Shown: positions 17,040-25,233 of the stretch, in pieces
Layout: each line of letters opens with the position of its first letter
Numbering within the stretch: the first letter of the stretch is position 1
DNA from: JBGAHD01 sp044226395
Lineage (GTDB): Bacteria; Pseudomonadota; Gammaproteobacteria; Xanthomonadales; Ahniellaceae
Direction: 5' to 3'
Assembly: GCA_044226395.1 (NCBI GenBank)
Contig: JBGAHD010000001.1
Coordinates: 992,001-1,056,000, forward strand
Length of the DNA stretch: 64,000 nucleotides
Position numbers and translations under genes: made by a program
Notes under the pieces: model-generated
Database searches by the model: none
The model's input: the letters and a program-made list of their open reading frames with translations, nothing else
Told to the model about the DNA's origin: nothing

Positions 17040-18497
17040 ATGAGCGCGGAACTGCCGAAATTCGCCAATCTGATCGACGGGCGCCTGTCGCCGCCCTTGT
17101 CCGGCCGCTATCTCGACGTGCACGAGCCGGCGACCGGTCAGGTCTATGCCCTCGTGCCCGATTCGGGCGAAGCCGATGTCCAGGCCGCGGTGACCGCCGC
17201 CGCGCGCGCGTTTCCCACTTGGTCGGCCACGCCGGCGAGCGAACGCGCGCGCTTGCTCGAACGGCTGGCGCAGTTGATCGAATCGGAAGCGGTGCTGTTC
17301 GCCGAAGCCGAATCGCGCGACTGCGGCAAGCCCCTCGCCCTGGCGCGACGTCTGGATATTCCGCGCGCCATCAGCAATCTGCGTTTCTTCGCCGCCGCCG
17401 CGACCCAGTTCGCGTCCGAATCGCACGGCATGGAAGCGCAAGGCTTCAACTACACCCTGCGCCAGCCGCTCGGCGTGGTCGCGTGCATTTCGCCGTGGAA
17501 TCTGCCGCTGTATTTGCTTACGTGGAAGATCGCGCCGGCATTGGCCGCGGGTAACACGGTCGTGGCCAAGCCCTCGGAGATCACGCCGCACACGGCGTGG
17601 CTGTTGTCGCGCGCGGTGCTCGAGTCCGGTCTGCCGCCGGGCGTGCTCAACATCATTCATGGCGCGGGCGCCAACACGGGCGCGAGCCTGGTGGCGCATC
17701 CCACGATCAAGGCCGTTTCGTTCACCGGCAGCACGCGCGTGGGTCAGCAGATCGCGGCGGTGGCGGCGCCGCAGTTGAAGAAGATTTCGTTGGAGCTCGG
17801 CGGCAAGAATCCCTTCATCGTCTTCGCCGACGCGGACTTCGATCGCGCGGTCGACACCGCCGTGCGCGCGGCCTTCACCAATCAAGGGCAGATTTGCTTG
17901 TGCGGTTCGCGCGTGCTGGTCGAGCGACCGATCTACGAGCGCTTTCGCGAAGCCTTCGTCGCGCGCGCGAAAGCGCTGCGCGCCAGCGATCCCGTCGGCG
18001 CCGATTGCGAGTTCGGCGCGGTCGTGTCGCGCGCTCATTTCGACAAGGTCATGGCCTGCATCGCGCTGGCGCGCGAGGAAGGCGGCACGGTGCTCGCGGG
18101 TGGTCAGGCCGCGCGCGTCGAGGGTCGCTGCGCCGACGGCTGGTTCATCGAGCCGACTGTGATCGAAGGCTTGCCCGCGCGCTGCCGCACCAATACCGAA
18201 GAAATCTTCGGCCCCGTAGTCACGCTGCTGCCATTCGATGGCATTGAGGAAGCGCTCGATATCGCCAATGCCGCGCCTTACGGCTTGGCGGCTTCGGTCT
18301 TCACGCGCGATCTCGACACGGCCCATCGCCTGGCCGCGCGGCTGGAATGCGGCATCGTCTGGATCAACTGCTGGCTGCTGCGTGATCTGCGCACGCCGTT
18401 CGGCGGGGTCAAGCAATCGGGCATGGGTCGCGAAGGCGGCTTCGAGGCCATGCGCTTTTTCACCGAGCCGCGCAATGTCTGCGTGGCCCTGCAATGA
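17040..18497 (+). CDS. 2-aminomuconate-6-semialdehyde dehydrogenase (aldehyde dehydrogenase family)
   Basis: A 485-residue NAD-dependent aldehyde dehydrogenase. It has ACISPWNLPLY, KPSEITP, FTGSTRVGQ, the general-base glutamate ELGGKNP (Glu252), and catalytic GQICLCGSR (Cys286), then EEIFGPVV and PFGGVKQSG. Length is standard. By sequence class and operon context (HAAO, RidA-type deaminase, ACMSD) it should oxidise 2-aminomuconate semialdehyde to 2-aminomuconate; 2-hydroxymuconic semialdehyde is a related possible substrate. Assignment to this substrate is inferred from neighbours. Confidence 0.88.
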   Translation: MSAELPKFANLIDGRLSPPLSGRYLDVHEPATGQVYALVPDSGEADVQAAVTAAARAFPTWSATPASERARLLERLAQLIESEAVLFAEAESRDCGKPLALARRLDIPRAISNLRFFAAAATQFASESHGMEAQGFNYTLRQPLGVVACISPWNLPLYLLTWKIAPALAAGNTVVAKPSEITPHTAWLLSRAVLESGLPPGVLNIIHGAGANTGASLVAHPTIKAVSFTGSTRVGQQIAAVAAPQLKKISLELGGKNPFIVFADADFDRAVDTAVRAAFTNQGQICLCGSRVLVERPIYERFREAFVARAKALRASDPVGADCEFGAVVSRAHFDKVMACIALAREEGGTVLAGGQAARVEGRCADGWFIEPTVIEGLPARCRTNTEEIFGPVVTLLPFDGIEEALDIANAAPYGLAASVFTRDLDTAHRLAARLECGIVWINCWLLRDLRTPFGGVKQSGMGREGGFEAMRFFTEPRNVCVALQ

Positions 18498-18536
18498 CGT
18501 CGTCGCGATTCGCGGCGGCCGGAGTCGAATCCGCTC

Positions 18537-19187
18537 ATGAGTGAATTGACCGACCTGCTCGAACGCAATCGGCTGTGGGCCGAGCGCGTCGCGCGGCAGG
18601 ACCCCGAGTTCTTCTCGCAGCTGTCGAAGCTACAGTCGCCCAAGTATCTGTGGATCGGTTGCTCCGATTCGCGCGTGCCGGCCAATCAGATTGTCGGCAT
18701 GGCGCCGGGCGAGATTTTCGTCCATCGCAATGTCGCCAATGTCGTGGTGCATGCCGACCTCAATTGCTTGTCGGTGATGCAGTTCGCGGTCGACGTGCTC
18801 AAGGTCGAGCACATCATCGTCTGCGGTCACTACGGCTGCGGCGGCGTGCAGGCGGCGCTGGAGAATCGTCGTCTCGGTCTGGTCGACAATTGGTTGCGAC
18901 ATGTCGGTGACGTCGCTCACAAGCATTTCGATCGCCTGCAAACGCGCGACTCGGCGGCGGCGCGCCACGCCCTGCTGTGCGAGCTCAACGTGATCGAACA
19001 AGTGGTCAATGTCTGTCAGACCACGGTCGTGCAGGACTGCTGGGATCGCGGTCAGTCATTGGCCGTGCATGCCTGGATTTACGGCCTGACCGACGGCCGC
19101 ATTCGCGAACTGGGCAACGGCGTCGATTCGCGCGAATCGCTGCACGCGGCCTATCAGCACGCCTTGAACTCCCTGCGTCAACCGTGA
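18537..19187 (+). CDS. can: Beta-class carbonic anhydrase
   Basis: Zinc enzyme interconverting CO2 and bicarbonate. The 216-residue protein keeps all ligands at the E. coli Can positions: Cys42 and Asp44 in GCSDSRVPANQI, His98 and Cys101 in CGHYGCGGVQ. It lies between the semialdehyde dehydrogenase and the deaminase, 39 and 14 bases away on the same strand, so it is part of the kynurenine operon. A role in capturing CO2 from ACMSD (or the later decarboxylase) is inferred; it may also be a general housekeeping enzyme. Confidence 0.93.
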   Translation: MSELTDLLERNRLWAERVARQDPEFFSQLSKLQSPKYLWIGCSDSRVPANQIVGMAPGEIFVHRNVANVVVHADLNCLSVMQFAVDVLKVEHIIVCGHYGCGGVQAALENRRLGLVDNWLRHVGDVAHKHFDRLQTRDSAAARHALLCELNVIEQVVNVCQTTVVQDCWDRGQSLAVHAWIYGLTDGRIRELGNGVDSRESLHAAYQHALNSLRQP

Positions 19188-19201
19188 ACGAAGGAGCCGC
19201 G

Positions 19202-19648
19202 ATGAGCGACATCGTCCGCACCGCCACCGCGCCCAAGCCCGTCGGCGCTTATCCGCACGCGCGTCGCGTGGGCGATCTGCTGTTCCTGTCGGGCGTGGGT
19301 CCGCGTCAGGCCGGCACCGATGTGATTCCGGGCAATGTCTATGATGCGCAGGGCAAGCTCGTGTCCTACGACATCGAAGCGCAATGCCGCGCCGTGTTCG
19401 CGAACGTGCGCGTGATCCTGGAATCGGCCGGCGCGCGTTGGGAAGATCTGGTCGACGTGACCGTGTACTTGACCGACATGGCGCGCGATTTTCCGATCTA
19501 CAACCGCGTCTATGCGGAGTACTTTCAGGAAGCGCAGCCCTGTCGCACGACGCTGGGCATCACCGCGCTGCCCACGCCGATCGCGATCGAACTCAAGTGC
19601 GTCGCCGCCTTCGGCGCGCGCGCGAATGCGTCCCGGGAGGACCGATGA
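19202..19648 (+). CDS. RidA-family 2-aminomuconate deaminase
   Basis: A 148-residue RidA/YjgF-fold protein, starting ATG 19202 behind a GAAGGAG. It has VGAYPHARRVGDLLFLSGVG, trimmed core GDLLFLSGVGPRQ, the family VILESAGARWEDLVDVTVYL region and PCRTTLGITALPTPIAIEL, where the arginine of the RidA site lies. The size and PRQ insertion fit the aminomuconate deaminase branch. It overlaps the HAAO gene by ATGA. The reaction would release ammonia from 2-aminomuconate to give 4-oxalocrotonate. Generic enamine deaminase is the fallback. Confidence 0.88.
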   Translation: MSDIVRTATAPKPVGAYPHARRVGDLLFLSGVGPRQAGTDVIPGNVYDAQGKLVSYDIEAQCRAVFANVRVILESAGARWEDLVDVTVYLTDMARDFPIYNRVYAEYFQEAQPCRTTLGITALPTPIAIELKCVAAFGARANASREDR

Positions 19649-20169
19649 ATCTCGCACCGCCCTTCGATTTTCGCCGCTGGATCGACGAGCACCGTCATCT
19701 GCTGCAGCCGCCCGTGGGCAACAAGTGCGTGTATGACGGCGATTTCATCGTGATGGTGGTCGGTGGCCCCAACGAGCGCACCGACTATCACTTCGAGGAA
19801 GGCCCCGAGTTCTTCTATCAGCTCGAGGGCGAGATGGTGTTGCGCATCCAGGAAGACGGTCGTCCGCGCGATATTCCCATCCGCGCCGGCGAGATTTTCT
19901 ATTTGCCGCCGCGCGTGCCGCACTCGCCGCAGCGCATGGCGGGCTCGGTCGGCCTGGTGATCGAGCGCAAGCGCTTGCCGCATGAGCACGACGCGCTGAT
20001 GTGGTTCTGCGAGCGCTGCAATCATCCGGTGTACGAGGAGTTCTTTCAGCTGACCGACATCGAGCACCAGTTCCAGGCCGTGTTCGATCGCTACTATCGC
20101 TCGCGCGCGGCGCGTACTTGCTCGGCTTGCGGGCACGTGCAGTCGGCGCCGGCGAAGTACGGCGACTGA
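19645..20169 (+). CDS. nbaC: 3-hydroxyanthranilate 3,4-dioxygenase
   Basis: Fe(II) cupin enzyme that opens 3-hydroxyanthranilate to 2-amino-3-carboxymuconate semialdehyde. The 174-residue protein has the ligands His49 (RTDYHFEE), Glu55 (GPEFFYQLEG) and His93 (RVPHSPQRM), plus the bacterial rubredoxin-like second iron site (Cys122/Cys125 in CERC, Cys159/Cys162 in CSAC). Length is typical of the bacterial enzyme. The start overlaps the deaminase stop. The next pathway enzyme, ACMSD, is encoded 1.2 kb downstream. Confidence 0.96.
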   Translation: MNLAPPFDFRRWIDEHRHLLQPPVGNKCVYDGDFIVMVVGGPNERTDYHFEEGPEFFYQLEGEMVLRIQEDGRPRDIPIRAGEIFYLPPRVPHSPQRMAGSVGLVIERKRLPHEHDALMWFCERCNHPVYEEFFQLTDIEHQFQAVFDRYYRSRAARTCSACGHVQSAPAKYGD

Positions 20170-20288
20170 AGTCGCCCGCGCGAGCAGGCGGGAAGCCGGC
20201 AAGAATCGGCCATTTTTCGCGCGATCGAGCGTGGGTGCGACACTATGTCGCACGTCAATGAGCGCGCGCGCTGGCAGCATTCGGCGCC

Positions 20289-21236
20289 ATGAAGACCCTT
20301 CAGCGCACGACCCTGTTTCTGGCCTGCGGACTCGCAGCCCTCTCGTCCTTCGACGCGCGCGCGAGCTGCGGATCGGCGTTCTGCCCCGTCAACACGCAAT
20401 GGGAAGTTCAGGCGCCCTGGCAAGGGCCGGGTTGGCGCACCGACCTGCGCCTCGAGTATCTCGATCAGGATCAGCCGCGCAACGGCCGTGACGCGGTCGA
20501 CGTGGGCGAGATTCCCGCGCATCACGACGAGGTCGAGACGGTCAATCGCAACGTCGTGCTCGATGCCAGTTACACGATCAATGAGCGCTGGGGCGTGGCG
20601 TTCTCGCTGCCACGCGTCGATCGCGAGCATCAACACATTCATCACCATCACGGCGAGGATATGCTCGAGCGCTGGAACATCCGCGGCATCGGCGACGCGC
20701 GCGCGGTGGCGCACTATCGCTTCGCGAACAGCCCGGTGACCTTGTTGTTCGGCCTGAAGTTGCCGACCGGCTCGACCGACGAAGCCAATGACGAGGACGA
20801 AGTCGCCGAGCGCAGCCTGCAACCCGGCACCGGCACCACCGATGCGATTCTGGGCGTGGCGTGGCGCGCGAGTCGGCCGCAGTCTTCACTGTCGTGGTTC
20901 GCGCACGCGCAGGCGCAACGCGCGCTGGCCAGTCACGACGCGTTTCGACCCGGCACGCAGTTCGTGCTCGATGGCGGACTGCGTTACGCGGTGTCGCAAA
21001 AGATCGGCCTGCTCTTGCAGGGCAACTTCGTCAACAAGGGCCGCGATCGCGGCGACGAGGCCGAACCCGAGGATTCCGGCGGCACCTTCCTCTACCTGAC
21101 GCCGGGCGTCAGCGCGCAGTTCACGCCGCGCGTGCAGGGCTATGTGTTCGCGCAACTGCCCGTGTACCAGCGCGTCAACGGCGTGCAGCTGACGGCGGAT
21201 GCGGGTTTCACGGCGGGCTTGAGCGTGCGCTTCTAG
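20289..21236 (+). CDS. Outer-membrane beta-barrel protein with His-rich loop, unknown substrate
   Basis: A 315-residue secreted protein. A signal peptide (about 1-25, cleavage near ARA|SCG) is followed by Cys27 and Cys32 (SCGSAFCPVNTQWE). The rest is amphipathic strands ending in GLSVRF, a terminal aromatic typical of outer-membrane barrels, and has the look of the phenol-degradation 'transporter' (MetA-pathway) family. A loop at 113-124 reads EHQHIHHHHGED, a likely metal-binding patch. It sits between HAAO and ACMSD on the same strand, 119 bases after HAAO. Uptake of an aromatic substrate or metal binding are both possible; neither is shown. Confidence 0.72.
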   Translation: MKTLQRTTLFLACGLAALSSFDARASCGSAFCPVNTQWEVQAPWQGPGWRTDLRLEYLDQDQPRNGRDAVDVGEIPAHHDEVETVNRNVVLDASYTINERWGVAFSLPRVDREHQHIHHHHGEDMLERWNIRGIGDARAVAHYRFANSPVTLLFGLKLPTGSTDEANDEDEVAERSLQPGTGTTDAILGVAWRASRPQSSLSWFAHAQAQRALASHDAFRPGTQFVLDGGLRYAVSQKIGLLLQGNFVNKGRDRGDEAEPEDSGGTFLYLTPGVSAQFTPRVQGYVFAQLPVYQRVNGVQLTADAGFTAGLSVRF

Positions 21237-21388
21237 TCGCGACGACACCGCGACGGCGCCGGCATCGGACCGTCGCGGCCGCGCGCCGAACCCGCGTCAC
21301 CGACCACGGTCGCGACGGCGCCGGCTTGCCAGCGCCGGCCGCGCGCCAGATACTCGCGGCCCCGAGTTCGGCGCGGAATCGCATCGCG

Positions 21389-22399
21389 ATGCTCAAGATC
21401 GACACGCACGCCCACATTCTGCCGCCCGACTGGCCGGATTTCGCCGAGAAGTACGGCGACGATCGCTTTCCGGTGATTCACCACACCGAAGGCCGTCATC
21501 GCATCTATCGCGGCGGCAAGTTCTTCCGCGAGATCTGGCCCAACACGTGGGACCCCGAATTGCGCACGGCCGAATACGCCGGGCACGGCGTGGACGTGCA
21601 GGTGATCTCGACCGTGCCCGTGATGTTCAGTTACTGGGCCAAGCCGCATCAGGCGCTGGAGCTGCATCAGTTCCTCAACGATCACATCGCCACGATCTGT
21701 CGTGAACGCCCCAAGCACTACGCGGGCATCGGCACCGTGCCGCTGCAATCGCCGCGATTGGCGATCGAGGAACTCGAACGCTGCGTCGAGCAATTGAACT
21801 TGCCGGCGGTGCAGATCGGCTCGCACATCAATGACTGGAATCTCGACGCGCCGGAGTTGTTCGAGTTCTTCAGCGCCGCCGCCGATCTGGGCGCGGCGAT
21901 CCTGGTCCATCCCTGGGACATGATGGGCGGCGAGTCCATGCCGAAGTACTGGCTACCGTGGCTGGTGGGCATGCCGGCGGAGCAAAGTCGCGCGGCGTGC
22001 AGTTTGATCTTCGGCGGCGTGCTCGAGCGTCTGCCGGAATTGCGCGTGTGCCTGGCCCATGGCGGCGGCAGTTTTCCGTACACGATCGGGCGCATCGAGC
22101 ATGGCTTCAACATGCGACCCGATCTCGTGGCGACCGACAATCCGCGCAATCCGCGCGAATACCTGCAGCGCTTGTACTTTGATTCCTGCGTGCACGATCC
22201 GCGCGCGCTGCGCTATCTGCTCGACGCGGCCGGCGCCGAGCGCGTGATGCTCGGCACCGACTATCCCTTCCCGCTCGGCGAGCAGAAGCCCGGCAGCGGC
22301 ATCGATGCGCTTTCCTTGCCCGAGGACGAGCGCGCGCGCTTGTTCCATCGCACCGCGCTCGATTGGTTGGGCTTGCCGGCGGCGCGCTTCGGCGTCTAG
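21389..22399 (+). CDS. nbaD: 2-amino-3-carboxymuconate-6-semialdehyde decarboxylase (ACMSD)
   Basis: Zinc amidohydrolase-fold decarboxylase acting on the HAAO product and releasing CO2. The 336-residue protein has metal ligands His7 and His9 (DTHAHILP), His174 (LVHPWDMMGG) and Asp291 (LGTDYPFP), with His224 in CLAHGGGSFPY as the acid/base candidate. These match the Pseudomonas enzyme with a small offset. ATG 21389 is chosen because upstream residues are not conserved. It ends three bases from the convergent FG-GAP gene. Confidence 0.95.
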   Translation: MLKIDTHAHILPPDWPDFAEKYGDDRFPVIHHTEGRHRIYRGGKFFREIWPNTWDPELRTAEYAGHGVDVQVISTVPVMFSYWAKPHQALELHQFLNDHIATICRERPKHYAGIGTVPLQSPRLAIEELERCVEQLNLPAVQIGSHINDWNLDAPELFEFFSAAADLGAAILVHPWDMMGGESMPKYWLPWLVGMPAEQSRAACSLIFGGVLERLPELRVCLAHGGGSFPYTIGRIEHGFNMRPDLVATDNPRNPREYLQRLYFDSCVHDPRALRYLLDAAGAERVMLGTDYPFPLGEQKPGSGIDALSLPEDERARLFHRTALDWLGLPAARFGV

Positions 22400-22402
22400 G
22401 GC

Positions 22403-25018
22403 TTATTCGAAATCGTCGCGGAAGCGCGGGCTTGCTTCCGGATAGATGTACACCGCGCCTTCGCGCGGATTGTCCGAACGCCGGCCCGGCGCGCCCGCGA
22501 CCACGGTCGAGCCGTCGAAGGCCACGAGTCGACCGAGAAAGGCATAGGCCTCGGCCGGCGTCGGCGACAACAAGGCTTCGCGTTCGATCGAGCGACCATC
22601 GATGACGTAGCGATACACGCGCCCCTCCATCGGTCCACTCGCGCCATTGACGCGCGGCGCGCCGATCAACATCACGTCGTCGAACAAGGCCACGCCCGCG
22701 CCGAAGTTGAGATCATCGGCCGGTTGATCGGGCAAGAAGCGACGCAATTCCGAACGCGTGTCGGTGGCATCGGCCAAGTAATACGCCGCGCCGTGCGCGA
22801 GGTAAAACCGTTCGCCACTCGCGCCGGGCGCGCCGATCACGAGCGCGCGGCCATCCACGGCCAGGGAATTGCCGAAGAACTCGCCCACCGAGCGCGTCGC
22901 CTGCGGCGGATCCCAACCCGTCGAATACTGATAGCTGCCACCGCCATTGGCGAACACGTACACCGTGCCGCAATTGCCGCACACATAGTCGGCATCGGGC
23001 GAACCGACCACCGCGATCTGACTCGACAGCGCCACGCGCAAGCCCGCGGCTCCATTCACCAGACGTTTGGGTGAGAACAAGGTCTGCGTGGGCTGCCATT
23101 GGCCATTGCGCAGTTCGTACAACTCAGCCGCGCCGCCATCACTGCCCCCTTGATCGGCGCCCGGCACGCCCACGATCAAACGCGTGGCGTTTTCATCGAA
23201 GGCCACGCCGAAGCCGAACAGATCCAGTCGCACGCCGCCGACGCGCACGAGCTTCTGCGCGAAAGTCCATTGCCCCGCCACGCGTCGGAACAGATACACC
23301 GCGCCGCGATCGAGCGAGCCATTGATCACCGCGCGCGGCGTGCCCACGGCAAGCCAATCCTTGCGCAGGTCCAGGGCCATACCGAACAAGTCCTGATCCA
23401 GGCCATCGGGCGCGGTCAGATAGGCCACGCGCTGCCAATCGCCGTCGCGACGCTCGAACATCGAAACCGAACCGCCATCTTCGAGCACCAGCGTCGGATC
23501 ATCGTTGGGCGCGCCCACGGCCAGCGTGTCGCCATCGACATCGAGCGTGAGGCCGAACAATTCCTCCGCCGCGCCCTCGCCTTCATCGATCTGATCGATG
23601 CGCGTCCAGGCGTTGCCATCGAACGTGAAGCGCTGCACGGTGCCTTGCGCGCGATCATTGCCGACGTTGTCGAGATTGGCGCCAACCCAGGCGAGATTGC
23701 CCAGCACCGCGACACTGCTGCCGTGATTGGCCGGCAGCCCATCATCGGCGTAGCGCAACAAGCGGCCCGCGCCGAAGCCCGCGCCTTCGCGCGCGAAGGC
23801 ATAGGCCGCGCCGATGATGCGTTCGCGGCCTTGCGCGCCGACCAGCAAGGTCGCGCCATCGAACGACAAGGCATTGCCCAAGCCATCGCGCGCGGCGGCA
23901 TCGGGCGCTTGCAGAATCGTCGGTGCGTCGAATTGCGTGCCGGTGAGGCGCGGATACGCGTACACCGCGCCACGCCCCGGCATCTCCGGCGGCCCATCGC
24001 CGGGCGCGCCAACGAAGGCATGCGTGTCGGACAACAACAAGGTCGTGCCGAAACCCGCGCGATCGGACAAGGTCTTCGGCTGCCAGATCGTGTTCAAAAG
24101 CCAGGCCGAGGTGCGCGTAAAGACCAGCACGCGTCCCGCGATGCGCGTGCCGCCATCGTCGATGCGATTGGGCACGCCGACCAGCGCGACCTCGCCCGAC
24201 ACCGCCACCGCCGACCCGAGTTGATCGCCCACGTGGCGTTGGGCCTCGGTGAGCTTCTGATTGAAGTACCAGAGATTGTCCGGCCCGCGCGCGAAAACAT
24301 AGGCCGCGCCCGCGTCGAGCACCTCACCGGGATCGTTGAACGGCGCGCCGACGATCAAGCGATCGCCCTTGACCGCCACCGACCAGCCGAAGAAATCGCC
24401 ACCAATGCCATCGGGCGCCTGCAGGATTTGCTGCAACTGCCATTGCCCCGAGGCGCGCGAATACAGATACACGAGACCGACATCGGCGACCTCGCCCAAC
24501 CACGCGCGCGGCGCGCCGACTACGGCCAGGCCATTGTCGAGCGCGATCGAAAACCCGAACAAGGCGCGTTGCGCCGATTCCGGCGGCACCAGCTTGCCGT
24601 CCTTGACGAAGCCACCGCCCTGCGCGCGATAGCAGAACACCGAGCCGCTGCGCTCGCCGAATAGACTCGAGTCGCGCGTGACCAGATCCTGCATCGCGCC
24701 GACCAGCAGATGCGTGCCATCGAACGCCATCGACGAGCCCAACTGATCGGCGACGCCGCCTTCGCCCGTGGTCGGTGGCGTGAGGCGTTGCACGGCGGGC
24801 GCGGACTCGGCGCGTGGCGCCAGGGCGTCGTCGAGAATGACTTGGCCCAAGGGCCCGCGCACGCCGCCGAAACGCGCCAGCGTCAGTTCGCGCTCGATCA
24901 AGGGCGAGGATTCGCGCCGCGGCGGAATCTCCACCACTTGCGGCGCCGCCAGCGCCGGCGCTACCAGCGCCAGACTCAGAACGCATCCCAAGGGCCACGA
25001 CCACTTCATGCGCCGCAT
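22403..25018 (-). CDS. Secreted FG-GAP repeat (beta-propeller) protein with C-terminal DDFE tail
   Basis: An 871-residue secreted protein. ATG 25018 has GGGAG 8 bases upstream and gives a signal peptide (MKWSWPLGCVLSLALVAPALA, about 20 residues from the second Met, cleaved at ALA|APQ). The body is about a dozen 60-residue FG-GAP-like units with the theme (A)VxGDxLxVGAPxDD...GxVYxFxR; examples are KGDRLIVGAPFNDPGE and DGDTLAVGAPNDDP. It ends ...FRDDFE, a tail similar to the beta-helix protein at 42.5 kb. The gene interrupts the kynurenine region on the opposite strand between ACMSD and kynU. Function unknown; surface or binding role likely. Confidence 0.85.
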   Translation of the reverse strand: MRRMKWSWPLGCVLSLALVAPALAAPQVVEIPPRRESSPLIERELTLARFGGVRGPLGQVILDDALAPRAESAPAVQRLTPPTTGEGGVADQLGSSMAFDGTHLLVGAMQDLVTRDSSLFGERSGSVFCYRAQGGGFVKDGKLVPPESAQRALFGFSIALDNGLAVVGAPRAWLGEVADVGLVYLYSRASGQWQLQQILQAPDGIGGDFFGWSVAVKGDRLIVGAPFNDPGEVLDAGAAYVFARGPDNLWYFNQKLTEAQRHVGDQLGSAVAVSGEVALVGVPNRIDDGGTRIAGRVLVFTRTSAWLLNTIWQPKTLSDRAGFGTTLLLSDTHAFVGAPGDGPPEMPGRGAVYAYPRLTGTQFDAPTILQAPDAAARDGLGNALSFDGATLLVGAQGRERIIGAAYAFAREGAGFGAGRLLRYADDGLPANHGSSVAVLGNLAWVGANLDNVGNDRAQGTVQRFTFDGNAWTRIDQIDEGEGAAEELFGLTLDVDGDTLAVGAPNDDPTLVLEDGGSVSMFERRDGDWQRVAYLTAPDGLDQDLFGMALDLRKDWLAVGTPRAVINGSLDRGAVYLFRRVAGQWTFAQKLVRVGGVRLDLFGFGVAFDENATRLIVGVPGADQGGSDGGAAELYELRNGQWQPTQTLFSPKRLVNGAAGLRVALSSQIAVVGSPDADYVCGNCGTVYVFANGGGSYQYSTGWDPPQATRSVGEFFGNSLAVDGRALVIGAPGASGERFYLAHGAAYYLADATDTRSELRRFLPDQPADDLNFGAGVALFDDVMLIGAPRVNGASGPMEGRVYRYVIDGRSIEREALLSPTPAEAYAFLGRLVAFDGSTVVAGAPGRRSDNPREGAVYIYPEASPRFRDDFE

Positions 25019-25233
25019 CTTCACCACTCCCAGGTCGATCGGCAAGTCGACGTGGATGCGCGCGACGGCGCGACAGTCCCTGCCGCGCTGGGCCATCCAC
25101 GGCCGCCGTCCCAGGCAATGCGCGCGCCGCTCCGCATCGCTGTCAGCGCGGGCTTGGCAGAATGCGGCGATTGGCGTAGCGTCGCGCCCGTCCCGCGCGT
25201 CAGCGCAACCGCTTCCCGAGGAATCGTTCCGGC

